Origin: an uncultured Faecalibacterium sp.
GTDB taxonomy: Bacteria; Bacillota; Clostridia; Oscillospirales; Ruminococcaceae
Assembly (NCBI GenBank): GCA_945982465.1
Contig: CAMFSB010000130.1
Location: 1 to 5,503, forward strand
Direction of reading: 5' to 3'
Length of the DNA: 5,503 bases
The stretch's first letter is position 1. Each line of letters begins with the position of its first letter. Of this stretch, positions 1-5,503 are shown piece after piece. The notes under the pieces were generated by a model. That model was not told the origin of the DNA and ran no database searches. It was given only the letters and a program-made list of their open reading frames with translations. A program made the translations under genes and the position numbers.

Positions 1-204
1 CTGCTGGGGGGGCGAAGCCGGCGTGATGATCGCCGGGAACTGGGCTTCCAGCGCTTTCAGTTCCCGCGTAAGGGCGTCGTATTCGTAATCCTCCAGCTCC
101 GGAGCCGCTTGCTCGTAGTACAAACGGTTGTTATATTCAATGACCTTGCGCAGCTCCTGTGCGCGCTGTGCAGCTTCCTGCTGTGACTGACATCGAGGAC
201 CGTT
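1..204 (-). CDS. ligA: NAD+-dependent DNA ligase LigA, N-terminal fragment; start codon unresolved (possible frameshift)
   Basis: LigA seals nicks in replication and repair using NAD+. Only the start of the N-terminal Ia (NMN-binding) domain is in the window; the gene continues past the left edge. The minus-strand frame reads LRKVIEYNNRLYYEQ, then APELEDYEYDAL, RELKALEAQFP and ITPASPPQ. This matches the LigA opening (LR.LIEYHN..YY, APEISDAEYD.LM.EL, TPDSPTQ), and the Ia-domain Tyr, Asp and Tyr-Asp of LYY, ED and EYD are kept. Two oddities stand out. The nearly invariant Asp and Thr of TPDSPTQ are Ala and Pro here. The frame also has no ATG, GTG or TTG between an in-frame TGA (205-207) and the ligase body. 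ATG codons at 191-193 and 206-208 lie in another frame, as if one base were extra around 181-190. Identification is firm. Whether this is an intact gene, an assembly indel or a decaying copy is open. Coordinates give the open frame, not a proven start. Confidence 0.82.
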
Positions 205-240
205 TCATGTTGGATTTGCAGCCCGCACGCGCTGCCAATT

Positions 241-246
241 AGTATA
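241..246 (-). promoter_or_regulatory. Possible extended -10 promoter element upstream of ligA
   Basis: On the minus strand TGGTATACT reads as an extended -10 (TG, one base, TATACT) just after the yunB stop codon. It lies about 35-50 bases before the ATG codons near the ligA start. No good -35 is seen 16-18 bases upstream (the region reads TGGTAA), which extended -10 promoters can tolerate. This would let ligA be expressed independently of sporulation-controlled yunB. It is a motif match only. Confidence 0.3.
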
Positions 247-263
247 CCACATCCGGCCCGAAA

Positions 264-977
264 TTACCATCCGGGCGTTTCTGCCGTAGTGCCCAGCACT
301 GGGGCGATCCCGCTGTAATATACCTGCGGCGTGTTCCCCGCGATCAAAAACTGCCCTAAAAACTGGTCGTTGACAACCGACACCGAGGTCGAATAGCCGG
401 ACAGTACGACGCTCATGTTCATGGTAAACCGCGCATACAGCGTCAACTTGATCTGGTTGATGCCCGCCGTTTCCAGCGTGTCATAGATTTCGGTTTCCAC
501 ATAGGATTCCGGCTCCACCCGCAGGTTCAGCCTGGGGCCGCGGCCTGCCAGCACCTGTATGCCGAACAACGTGCCCAGCGGCACCGACAGCGGCATTTGA
601 TCCAGCGCATACAGCTTTTGCGCAATGACATCACTGAGCTGCGACTGGATCTGATTGACGGCGTAGGCGTTGGCCGTGACCGAAACGAGATTGCCTGCCG
701 CGTCGTATTGCAGCGTGTAAAGCTGCTGGTAGCTTTCCGGGTGAGCATGGAGGTTTTCGTCTGCGGCTTCAATAAAGGCTGTCATCGCATAGCGGCCGCA
801 CTCGTATTCCACAATGTTCAGCAGCACCGGCCGGATCTGGCGTTCCAGCACAAACAAGAGATAACAGAGCAGCGCCAGCGCCAGCAAAAGCAGCGCACTG
901 GCCCGGTACAGCCTGTGCAGCAGCTGGCGACGCCTGGGCACAGATCGGTTCAGCAATGCGAACGCCCCCTTTGCCAC
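264..977 (-). CDS. yunB: Sporulation protein YunB
   Basis: This is a 237-aa protein of the YunB family, close to the family's usual length (about 250 aa). In Bacillus the family is expressed in the mother cell under sigma-E and is linked to spore formation; its molecular role is not settled. A basic N-terminus (PRRRQ, residues 14-18) precedes one membrane segment at about 26-44. Then comes the family pattern IRPVLLNIVEYEC...A (about 48-66), followed by PLGTLFG and AGRGP. The C-terminal part has the beta-rich INQIKLTLYARF, SVVLSGYSTSV and TPQVYY stretches typical of YunB. The start is GTG at 975-977: AGGCGG lies 8 bases upstream, an in-frame TGA sits further upstream, and no other start codon lies between. 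It is transcribed towards ligA, which begins within about 70 bases of its stop. No sigma-E promoter could be recognised in 978-1168. Recognition is from family motifs; the sporulation role is family knowledge. Confidence 0.88.
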   Translation of the reverse strand: MAKGAFALLNRSVPRRRQLLHRLYRASALLLLALALLCYLLFVLERQIRPVLLNIVEYECGRYAMTAFIEAADENLHAHPESYQQLYTLQYDAAGNLVSVTANAYAVNQIQSQLSDVIAQKLYALDQMPLSVPLGTLFGIQVLAGRGPRLNLRVEPESYVETEIYDTLETAGINQIKLTLYARFTMNMSVVLSGYSTSVSVVNDQFLGQFLIAGNTPQVYYSGIAPVLGTTAETPGW

Positions 978-1082
978 ACTATATTCCGCCTGCGGCCGGT
1001 CGGAGACAGCAGCCGTAAAAATTCAGCTGGAACTGCCGCCAAAACCGCAAAAACGGCCCGCTGCATTGCCAAAACAGCACAA

Positions 1083-1124
1083 TTCCCCCGCAGGCTGCGT
1101 TGTCGCGCACAGCCTGCGGGGGAA
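1083..1124 (-). terminator. GC-rich hairpin terminator after the beta-grasp membrane protein gene
   Basis: A perfect 15-bp inverted repeat (TTCCCCCGCAGGCTG at 1083-1097, its complement at 1110-1124) encloses a 12-base loop. In the minus direction it follows the stop at 1169 by 45 bases and is followed by TTGTGCTGTTTTGG, a broken T-rich stretch. It probably ends the mscS unit before yunB. The imperfect T-tract leaves efficiency uncertain. The rest of 978-1168 shows only the yunB ribosome binding site. Confidence 0.65.
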
Positions 1125-1168
1125 CCAATGGATCTGTTCCTGCGGGTCTGCCTGAACCAGACCAGCGG

Positions 1169-2176
1169 TTATTCAGGGAGCCAGCGGGCGTACAGCGTGA
1201 TCGGGATCGATCGATCCCAGTGGATCCCTTCCTCGTCCTCCTCAAAGAAATCCAGCGCGGAGATCGAATCCACCGGCGTACCGGAACCATCCGCTTCCCG
1301 GTACCAGCCTGCAAACTGGTAGCCGGCGCGCTCCGGCACCGGGTAGGCGCAGACAAATACCGTACCGCCCGATGCCAGCGGGTCGGTCGCGTCATACGCT
1401 ACCGTAGGCGTGCCGCCGTTTCCGTCCAGCGTCAGGGGCATCCAGGGTTCAGGCGAGTCCGCAGCATGCCACGCGGCATAAACTTTGACAAGGCGCACGC
1501 CGTCCTCGTTCGGCTTGACCCGCTCCACATCCTCCACCGTCAGTTCCTGTGTCAGGGTGCAATAGCGGGCCTGGCCTTCTTGGCTGCTGCGGGTATCCAG
1601 CACATACCCCAAAAACACAAAGCCTTGTATCTCTACCGGCTCCGGCAGAGTCAGGCCAGTAAACTCTGCCTCCGCCATTTCTGTCTGATACAAAACGAGG
1701 TTGTAATCTGCGCTATTCACGTCGAACGAGCTGTTGTGAACGGTGATCTCCAGTGTGCCGCCACCCAGCGGATGGGTTTGCGGCAAAGGGGTCGGCTCTG
1801 CCACGGTGGGCGGCTCGGATGGCGCGGGCGGTGCGGGCGAAGCCGCCGATCCGCTTGCGGCAGGCAGGCTGGGCACGCTGCCGCTGCTCTGCGGCTTTTG
1901 CGCCGCTGCCCCGCCCCAAAGGCCCGGAAAAGCCAGAACCGACGCCACAACAAACGTCGCCGCCAGGGGAAGCGCCCTTCTTTTTCTGCGGGGGGGCGGC
2001 GCTTCGCCCGCGGGCTGCACGCCGGGGAATTCCTCCGCGGCAGCCTCTTCCCGGCCGGGGGCCTCAAACTCCGCACAAGGGGGCGCAAACTCTCTGCCGG
2101 CCGGTGCAAACTCCACGCCGGACGGAGAAAACTCCTCCGCAGGGCGGGCGTATTCCGGCGTATCCTGTTTTTTCAT
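1169..2176 (-). CDS. Single-pass membrane protein with N-terminal heptad repeats and two extracytoplasmic InlB-B/Flg_new-like repeats
   Basis: The function of this 335-aa protein is unknown. Residues 8-42 are five tandem seven-residue repeats beginning Glu-Phe/Tyr (EFSPSGV, EFAPAGR, EFAPPCA and similar). A basic patch RRKRR (63-67) precedes a single hydrophobic segment at about 68-87, predicting a cytoplasmic N-terminus and an external C-terminus. A low-complexity Pro/Ala/Ser linker follows (about 93-136). The rest looks like two beta-grasp repeats of the InlB B-repeat/Listeria-Bacteroides (Flg_new) type. The second is clear (about 248-332: LDGNGGTP, GYQFAGWY, ITLYARW); the first is divergent (about 142-236: GFVFLGYVL, VKVYAAW). 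Such repeats are common in Gram-positive surface proteins. No LPXTG anchor is present. The ATG at 2174-2176 is chosen because AGGTGA lies 5 bases upstream. An alternative GTG at 2183-2185 would overlap the mscS stop by 4 bases. The tight spacing shows translational coupling with mscS and suggests a joint role at the envelope, which is inference. Confidence 0.8.
   Translation of the reverse strand: MKKQDTPEYARPAEEFSPSGVEFAPAGREFAPPCAEFEAPGREEAAAEEFPGVQPAGEAPPPRRKRRALPLAATFVVASVLAFPGLWGGAAAQKPQSSGSVPSLPAASGSAASPAPPAPSEPPTVAEPTPLPQTHPLGGGTLEITVHNSSFDVNSADYNLVLYQTEMAEAEFTGLTLPEPVEIQGFVFLGYVLDTRSSQEGQARYCTLTQELTVEDVERVKPNEDGVRLVKVYAAWHAADSPEPWMPLTLDGNGGTPTVAYDATDPLASGGTVFVCAYPVPERAGYQFAGWYREADGSGTPVDSISALDFFEEDEEGIHWDRSIPITLYARWLPE
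2051..2155 (-). repeat. Five-copy degenerate 21-bp tandem repeat encoding Glu-Phe heptads
   Basis: Within the beta-grasp membrane protein gene, five consecutive 21-base units encode EYARPAE, EFSPSGV, EFAPAGR, EFAPPCA and EFEAPGR. On the plus strand the units share a CAAACTC-like core recurring every 21 bases. The units keep Glu-aromatic at positions 1-2 and mostly Pro and Gly/Cys at 4-6. A further partial unit (EEFPGVQP) follows after a short Ala/Glu insert. The array lies in the predicted cytoplasmic tail. Confidence 0.75.
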
Positions 2177-2181
2177 AAAAC

Positions 2182-2187
2182 TCACCT
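2182..2187 (-). promoter_or_regulatory. Ribosome binding site AGGTGA overlapping the mscS stop codon
   Basis: AGGTGA is a perfect match to part of the anti-Shine-Dalgarno complement and lies 5 bases before the ATG at 2176. Its TGA is itself the mscS stop codon, so termination of mscS and initiation of the next gene are physically coupled. This decides for ATG over the GTG embedded in the same motif. Confidence 0.65.
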
Positions 2188-3066
2188 GTTATGGATATCG
2201 ATCTGCTGGAACGGGCACTCCACGCCAAGTTTGCGCAGGCCCAAAAACAGCGCGCGGTTCAAAAGGCGCTGCGTGGAAAAGATATTTTCTTCCGTTACCT
2301 CTGCCACAAACCGCAGCACAACAGCCGATGCGTCCAGCGACTGCACCCCCAGATAGACCGGCGCCGCTTCCATTGCGTCGGGGTTGGCACGGTAGATCTC
2401 CTCCATCAGGGCAGGCAGCTTGCTTTCCAGATCTTCCAGATCCGTTTCGTACGGGATGCCGATATCGCTGACCGAACGGGAGGAATTATCCGAACGGTTC
2501 AGGATGTTTTTCATTTCGGAGTTGTTGATGATCTTCACAACGCCCCCGGCGTCCACCCCCGATGTGGTGCGGAGGCCAAAGGCCTGGATCGTGCCGCGGA
2601 AGCCGCTGACCTCCACAATGTCGCCCACATTGCACTGGTTTTCAAACAGCATAAAGATGCCGGTGACCAGATCAGCGATCAGGCTTTCTGCGCCAAAGCC
2701 CACGATCAAAGCCAGAATTCCAACACTGGCCACGATGGTAGACACATCCACACCCAGGATCGCCAGCCCCCAGCAAAGGATCACCAGCGCGGCTGCATAG
2801 CGCACCAGACTGGTTGCCAGTGTGATCAGCGTGCGCCCGCGATGCGATTGCAGTTTCAGGTAGCCCAGCAGCATCAGCAGCAGCTCGGCCGCAAGCAGAA
2901 CGCCCAGAACCATCAGCACAAGCTGCAGCAACGCCGACACGCTCAGGTTCAGCGATGCGCGGAACGAGGCGGTTTCCAAAATGCCGGCAGCCAGTGCGCC
3001 GCCGCTTACCAATGCCAGCAGCACGATCAGGATCAGGATCTTTTTAACTTGATTTTTGCGTTTCAT
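2182..3066 (-). CDS. MscS-family small-conductance mechanosensitive ion channel
   Basis: This 294-aa inner-membrane protein opens under membrane tension to release solutes during hypo-osmotic shock. Hydrophobic segments lie at about 10-30, 43-70, 80-104 and 108-142. The last is the MscS pore helix, with the expected small-residue pattern VGILALIVGFGAESLIADLV, followed by the signature stretch GIFMLFENQCNVGDIVEVSGFRGTI (shown in two parts: 136-150 and 151-160). The beta domain continues with RTT and VVKIINNSEM (about 166-185). The C-terminal alpha/beta domain runs to the end with IGIPYETDLEDLE near 202-214. The length fits compact MscS/YkuT-type channels. The ATG at 3064-3066 is chosen because AAAGGAG (3074-3080) lies 7 bases upstream; an upstream in-frame ATG (3087) would put that site inside the gene. 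It is first in a unit with the beta-grasp membrane protein and diverges from the HTH regulator. Family is secure; which MscS paralogue it is cannot be told. Confidence 0.93.
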   Translation of the reverse strand: MKRKNQVKKILILIVLLALVSGGALAAGILETASFRASLNLSVSALLQLVLMVLGVLLAAELLLMLLGYLKLQSHRGRTLITLATSLVRYAAALVILCWGLAILGVDVSTIVASVGILALIVGFGAESLIADLVTGIFMLFENQCNVGDIVEVSGFRGTIQAFGLRTTSGVDAGGVVKIINNSEMKNILNRSDNSSRSVSDIGIPYETDLEDLESKLPALMEEIYRANPDAMEAAPVYLGVQSLDASAVVLRFVAEVTEENIFSTQRLLNRALFLGLRKLGVECPFQQIDIHNR

Positions 3067-3101
3067 AAAGGAACTCCTTTCGCACATGATTCCATTTAAC
3101 C

Positions 3102-3110
3102 ATAATAATA
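3102..3110 (-). promoter_or_regulatory. Possible -10 region for the mscS unit
   Basis: The minus strand reads TATTATTAT about 25 bases before the mscS ribosome binding site, in an AT-rich island. Either TATTAT could serve as a -10. The -35 at the right distance is poor (TTTCGC), so the promoter may be weak or activator-dependent. It is a motif match only. Confidence 0.27.
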
Positions 3111-3146
3111 CTAAAATCGACTGCTCTGCGAAAGCCGGCGGATCAT

Positions 3147-3181
3147 CAATTCCCGAACAGTCCGTGACAAATCGGGAATTG
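3147..3181. promoter_or_regulatory. Inverted repeat, putative operator in the divergent mscS / HTH-regulator control region
   Basis: Perfect 10-base arms CAATTCCCGA (3147-3156) and TCGGGAATTG (3172-3181) are separated by 15 bases. The right arm overlaps the -35 of the plus-strand promoter by three bases. The left arm lies about 40 bases upstream of the possible mscS -10. There is no T-tract, so a terminator is unlikely. Centre-to-centre arm spacing of 25 bases suits a dimer, or a protein with two DNA-binding units, such as the adjacent tandem-HTH protein. Operator function is inference. Confidence 0.45.
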
Positions 3182-3207
3182 CATTATCCATTCCAATGCG
3201 GTATAGT
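3179..3207 (+). promoter_or_regulatory. Sigma-A-type promoter of the tandem-HTH regulator gene
   Basis: A TTGCAT -35 (3179-3184) and a TATAGT -10 (3202-3207) are separated by exactly 17 bases. Transcription would begin near 3214, giving an untranslated leader of about 50 bases before the ATG at 3266. The -10 matches consensus at 5 of 6 positions; the -35 keeps only TTG. The -35 is overlapped by the inverted repeat, consistent with autoregulation. Confidence 0.55.
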
Positions 3208-3265
3208 ACACAAGAGCACAAATTTCGCCCTGCATCGGGCTGCGTTTTGAGCGAAAGGAGCTGCC

Positions 3266-5002
3266 ATGAAATTCGAGGATCTTCTGAATCAATACCTGGA
3301 ACAGCTTCAGTGTACGGCAAAGGAGCTGGCCGAGGCCACCGGCCTGGCGCCCGCTTCCCTGAGCCGGTACCGCACAGGGGAACGCATTCCGGGCAGCGAG
3401 CAGATGGAGCGCCTGATTGCCGGGATCGTTCTTCTGGCGCAGCACAAGGGAGTCCCCGGCATGGAGCAGGCGGATGTACGCGCCGCTTTCAGCGCATACA
3501 TTGAGCCAGGCGCGATTGATTACGAGCGGTTTACCGCCAATTTGAATACGCTGCTTTCCGTGCTGGACATCAGCGTATCTGAGCTTTCGCGGGCGATGAA
3601 CTTTGACGCATCGTATCTCTCGCGTATTCGGCTGGGCCAGCGGCGCCCCTCGGAGCCGGAGCGCTTTATCACCGGCGTATGCCGGTATGCCATTCGCAAA
3701 AAGAGCCGTTCGGCAATCGCCGGGCTGCTGGGCTGCCCGGCGCAGGAGCTTGCCGCTGAAAGCGCCTGTTTTTCGGCCCTGTACCAATGGCTGAGCAGCG
3801 GCGCCCCGGAAACTGCCGACTATATGGGCAATTTTTTGGAAAAGCTGGACTGCTTTGACCTGGACGAATACATTCGCGCGATCCATTTCGATGAGCTGAA
3901 GGTACCGACCGCCCCGTTTCAGCTCCCGGCTTCGCAGACATATGCCGGCCTTGAGGAAATGAAGCAGGGCGAACTGGACTTTTTTAAGGCCACTGTCCTG
4001 TCCCGCTCCCGCGAGCCGGTTTTTATGTGCAGCGATATGCCGATGGAGGATATGGGCCAGGATCTGGATTTTGGCAAAAAGTGGATGTTCGCCATTGCCA
4101 TGACGCTGAAAAAGGGGCTGCATCTCAACATCATCCATAACCTTGACCGGCCGTTCAAGGAAATGATGCTGGGGCTGGAAAGCTGGATCCCGCTGTACAT
4201 GACGGGCCAGGTATCTCCCTACTATCTGAAAGGCAGGCACAACGGCGTATACTGCCATTTTAACTATGTATCCGGCCAGGCAGCTTTGACAGGCGAGTGC
4301 ATTCAGGGCTATCATGCGGACGGTCGGTATTATCTGACCAACAACAAGGAGGAAGTGGCCTATTACAGGAAAAAGGCGGCTCATCTGCTCAGCAAGGCGC
4401 AGCCGCTGATGGAGATCTACCGGCGTGAAAATGAAGCCGGCTACCATGCGTTTTTGGAAGCCGACGCAAAAACCGAAGGCGCAAGGCACAGCATTCTTTC
4501 CGTCCCTCCGCTTTGCACGCTGCCGGAGCAGACACTGCGGCAGATCCTCCGGCGCCACCGTGTGCCTGACGCCGACAGCGAGCGTCTGCTCGCCTTTGCC
4601 GAAACGCAGCGCCGCCTGGCAAAGATCATCCTGGAGCACAGCCCTGTTCTGGAGGAGATCGCGCTGCTGACACAGGAGGAATTTGAAAAGCACCCGGTGG
4701 CTCTGCCGCTGGCTGGTGCATTTTATGAACAGGAGCTTCTATACACGTATGACGAATACCTGCAGCATCTGAACGCGACCAAGCAGTTCGCCCGCGCTGT
4801 GCCCAACTATCGCTTTAAAACAAACGCCGTGCTTGCTTTCCGCAATCTTCAGATCCAGATCCACGAGGGCCAATGGGTGATGGTGTCCAAAAATAAGGCA
4901 CCGACCATCCATTTTGTCATTCGCCATCCCAAAATGCTGTACGCCTTTGAAAATTTTGTCGTGCCCGTAACCGAGCGCACCGCACCCAATGAACCGCTTT
5001 GA
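3266..5002 (+). CDS. Large tandem-HTH (XRE-like) transcriptional regulator with an uncharacterised C-terminal domain
   Basis: This 578-aa protein is probably a DNA-binding regulator. Two helix-turn-helix units can be aligned exactly 86 residues apart. The first (about 16-42) contains AKELAEATG and SLSRYRTGERIP. The second (about 102-128) contains VSELSRAMN and YLSRIRLGQRRP. Both share the XRE-style recognition-helix ending L-S-R-x-R-x-G-x-R-x-P. The remaining roughly 430 residues show no signal peptide or membrane segment and no enzyme motif I recognise. The most distinctive stretch is about 284-322, with GLHLNIIHNLDRPFKEM, GLESWIPLYMTGQ and SPYYLKG. It looks like a conserved core, perhaps a ligand-sensing or protein-contact domain. 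The C-terminus (about 525-570) looks beta-rich. The start is secure: AAAGGAG lies 5 bases before the ATG. It is monocistronic, diverges from mscS, and is followed by a strong terminator. Regulation of itself or of the mscS unit is inference from layout. It is much longer than ordinary XRE repressors. Confidence 0.85.
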   Translation: MKFEDLLNQYLEQLQCTAKELAEATGLAPASLSRYRTGERIPGSEQMERLIAGIVLLAQHKGVPGMEQADVRAAFSAYIEPGAIDYERFTANLNTLLSVLDISVSELSRAMNFDASYLSRIRLGQRRPSEPERFITGVCRYAIRKKSRSAIAGLLGCPAQELAAESACFSALYQWLSSGAPETADYMGNFLEKLDCFDLDEYIRAIHFDELKVPTAPFQLPASQTYAGLEEMKQGELDFFKATVLSRSREPVFMCSDMPMEDMGQDLDFGKKWMFAIAMTLKKGLHLNIIHNLDRPFKEMMLGLESWIPLYMTGQVSPYYLKGRHNGVYCHFNYVSGQAALTGECIQGYHADGRYYLTNNKEEVAYYRKKAAHLLSKAQPLMEIYRRENEAGYHAFLEADAKTEGARHSILSVPPLCTLPEQTLRQILRRHRVPDADSERLLAFAETQRRLAKIILEHSPVLEEIALLTQEEFEKHPVALPLAGAFYEQELLYTYDEYLQHLNATKQFARAVPNYRFKTNAVLAFRNLQIQIHEGQWVMVSKNKAPTIHFVIRHPKMLYAFENFVVPVTERTAPNEPL

Positions 5003-5088
5003 CCACAAACACCAGCGGTCAATTTTGCAGGAAAACCGTCCCCTCTTGGACGTTATCGGTCCCGATGCACCGAGATCCGCTGCGATAG

Positions 5089-5127
5089 AAAAAGCTGCAT
5101 GAAGCACACGCTTCATGCAGCTTTTTT
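5089..5127. terminator. Bidirectional rho-independent terminator between convergent genes
   Basis: Perfect 17-base arms (AAAAAGCTGCATGAAGC at 5089-5105, its complement at 5110-5126) enclose an ACAC loop. The 12-bp GC-containing core ends in a run of six T on the plus strand and five T on the minus strand. It can therefore end transcription of the HTH regulator (stop at 5002) and of pfkA (stop at 5203). Positions 5003-5088 show no other feature. Confidence 0.92.
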
Positions 5128-5166
5128 GATGCTATACCGATATTCGCGGGGGTGCAGCCCATCTGT

Positions 5167-5190
5167 GCGGCCGGCGCAGGCACCGGCCGC
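5167..5190. other. GC-only hairpin just downstream of pfkA
   Basis: GCGGCCGG (5167-5174) and CCGGCCGC (5183-5190) form a perfect 8-bp stem with an 8-base loop, 13 bases beyond the pfkA stop on the minus strand. There is no T-tract after it, so it is not a classical terminator. It may stabilise the pfkA mRNA 3' end or assist the terminator at 5089-5127. Function is unproven. Confidence 0.4.
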
Positions 5191-5202
5191 GCACTGCAGC
5201 AT

Positions 5203-5503
5203 TCAGATCGAGATGGTGTTGCACACATCCAGCAGGACCGGGTCGATGCTTTTGGTCATGGCAAGGGCGTCGTCCACCGGATAGTCCACCAGCTGCTCGC
5301 CTTTCATGCCCACGATGCGGTTGTACTTGCCCTCGTCCAGCAGGCAGACCGCGCGGTAGCCCATTTCAGAGGCGCACACACGGTCGCGCAGCGTGGGCGA
5401 ACCGCCGCGCTGCACATGGCCCAGAACCGTGGCGCGGGAATCAATGCCGGTGCGCGCCTGGATCTCGTTGGCGATCTCCTGCGCATGGCCGACACCCTCA
5501 GCC
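5203..5503 (-). CDS. pfkA: 6-phosphofructokinase (ATP-type PfkA family), C-terminal fragment
   Basis: PfkA phosphorylates fructose 6-phosphate to fructose 1,6-bisphosphate, the committed step of glycolysis in the cytoplasm. About 99 C-terminal codons are present; the gene starts beyond the right edge. The minus-strand frame opens with AEGVG, then EIQARTGIDSRATVLGHVQR followed by GGSPTLRDRV. This contains the Glu of AEG, the Arg before xTVLGH, the His of LGH and the Arg of QRGG. These correspond to E. coli Glu222, Arg243, His249 and Arg252, which bind fructose 6-phosphate. The tail continues with GYRAVCLLDEGKYNRIVGM and LVDYPVDDALA as in bacterial PFKs and ends normally at the TGA at 5203-5205. 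No sign of disruption is seen. The ATP- versus PPi-type choice depends on N-terminal residues outside the window; the ATP-type assignment rests on overall resemblance. Confidence 0.93.
   Translation of the reverse strand, partial: AEGVGHAQEIANEIQARTGIDSRATVLGHVQRGGSPTLRDRVCASEMGYRAVCLLDEGKYNRIVGMKGEQLVDYPVDDALAMTKSIDPVLLDVCNTISI

Noticed and set aside
1083..1124. Considered as a mobile-element end or attachment site because of the perfect 15-bp inverted repeat
   Set aside because: It lies just after a stop codon, has a short 12-base loop and a T-rich downstream flank, and no transposase or direct repeat is nearby. A terminator is simpler.
1100..2356. A 418-codon open frame on the plus strand opposite the membrane protein gene
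   Set aside because: It is Arg/Gly-rich antisense shadow that crosses two convincing minus-strand genes and a terminator hairpin. It has no domain or ribosome binding site support.
2191..3099. A 302-codon plus-strand open frame opposite mscS
   Set aside because: Its Gln/His-rich composition mirrors the hydrophobic codons of the MscS gene on the other strand; it is a shadow.
3067..3265. Considered as a riboswitch or small RNA region because it is AT-rich and holds an inverted repeat
   Set aside because: The sequence is explained by divergent promoters and an operator-like repeat. No known riboswitch motif or internal terminator is seen.
3146..4693. A 515-codon open frame on the minus strand opposite the HTH regulator
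   Set aside because: It is antisense to a gene with clear HTH motifs, a good promoter and a ribosome binding site. Its composition (frequent Arg, Gln, Leu, His) is typical of a GC-rich shadow frame, with no recognisable domain.
5304..5495. Arg-rich open frame on the minus strand at the right edge
   Set aside because: It is an alternative frame of the pfkA fragment, whose substrate-binding residues clearly identify the real frame.

Overview
The window suggests a moderately GC-rich, spore-forming member of the Firmicutes, most likely a clostridial gut-type lineage. The evidence is a YunB-type sporulation protein, strong Gram-positive AAAGGAG/AGGTGA ribosome binding sites, low-GC promoter islands between GC-rich genes, and T-tailed hairpin terminators. 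No species can be named from the sequence alone.

Layout, left to right. Positions 1-204 hold the 5' end of an NAD+-dependent DNA ligase gene (ligA) on the minus strand. It runs off the left edge and has no usable start codon in its own frame. Upstream of it, also on the minus strand, is yunB (264-977). A GC-rich hairpin at 1083-1124 separates yunB from a two-gene minus-strand unit. That unit is an MscS-family mechanosensitive channel (2182-3066) followed, with translational coupling, by a single-pass membrane protein (1169-2176). The membrane protein has an N-terminal heptad repeat and two extracytoplasmic InlB-B/Flg_new-like beta-grasp repeats.

The AT-rich 199-bp region 3067-3265 is a divergent control region. 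It contains a 10-bp perfect inverted repeat overlapping the -35 of a good plus-strand promoter. That promoter drives a 578-aa protein (3266-5002) with two tandem XRE-like helix-turn-helix units and a large C-terminal region that I cannot assign. A strong bidirectional terminator (5089-5127) lies between this gene and the convergent 3' end of a 6-phosphofructokinase gene (pfkA, 5203 to the right edge).

No mobile elements, CRISPR arrays, tRNAs or rRNAs were seen. The least ordinary parts are the uncharacterised regulator with its putative operator facing the mscS unit, the coupling of MscS to a beta-grasp surface protein, and the disturbed start of ligA. The three intergenic stretches (978-1168, 3067-3265, 5003-5202) are each about 200 bp and their contents are listed.
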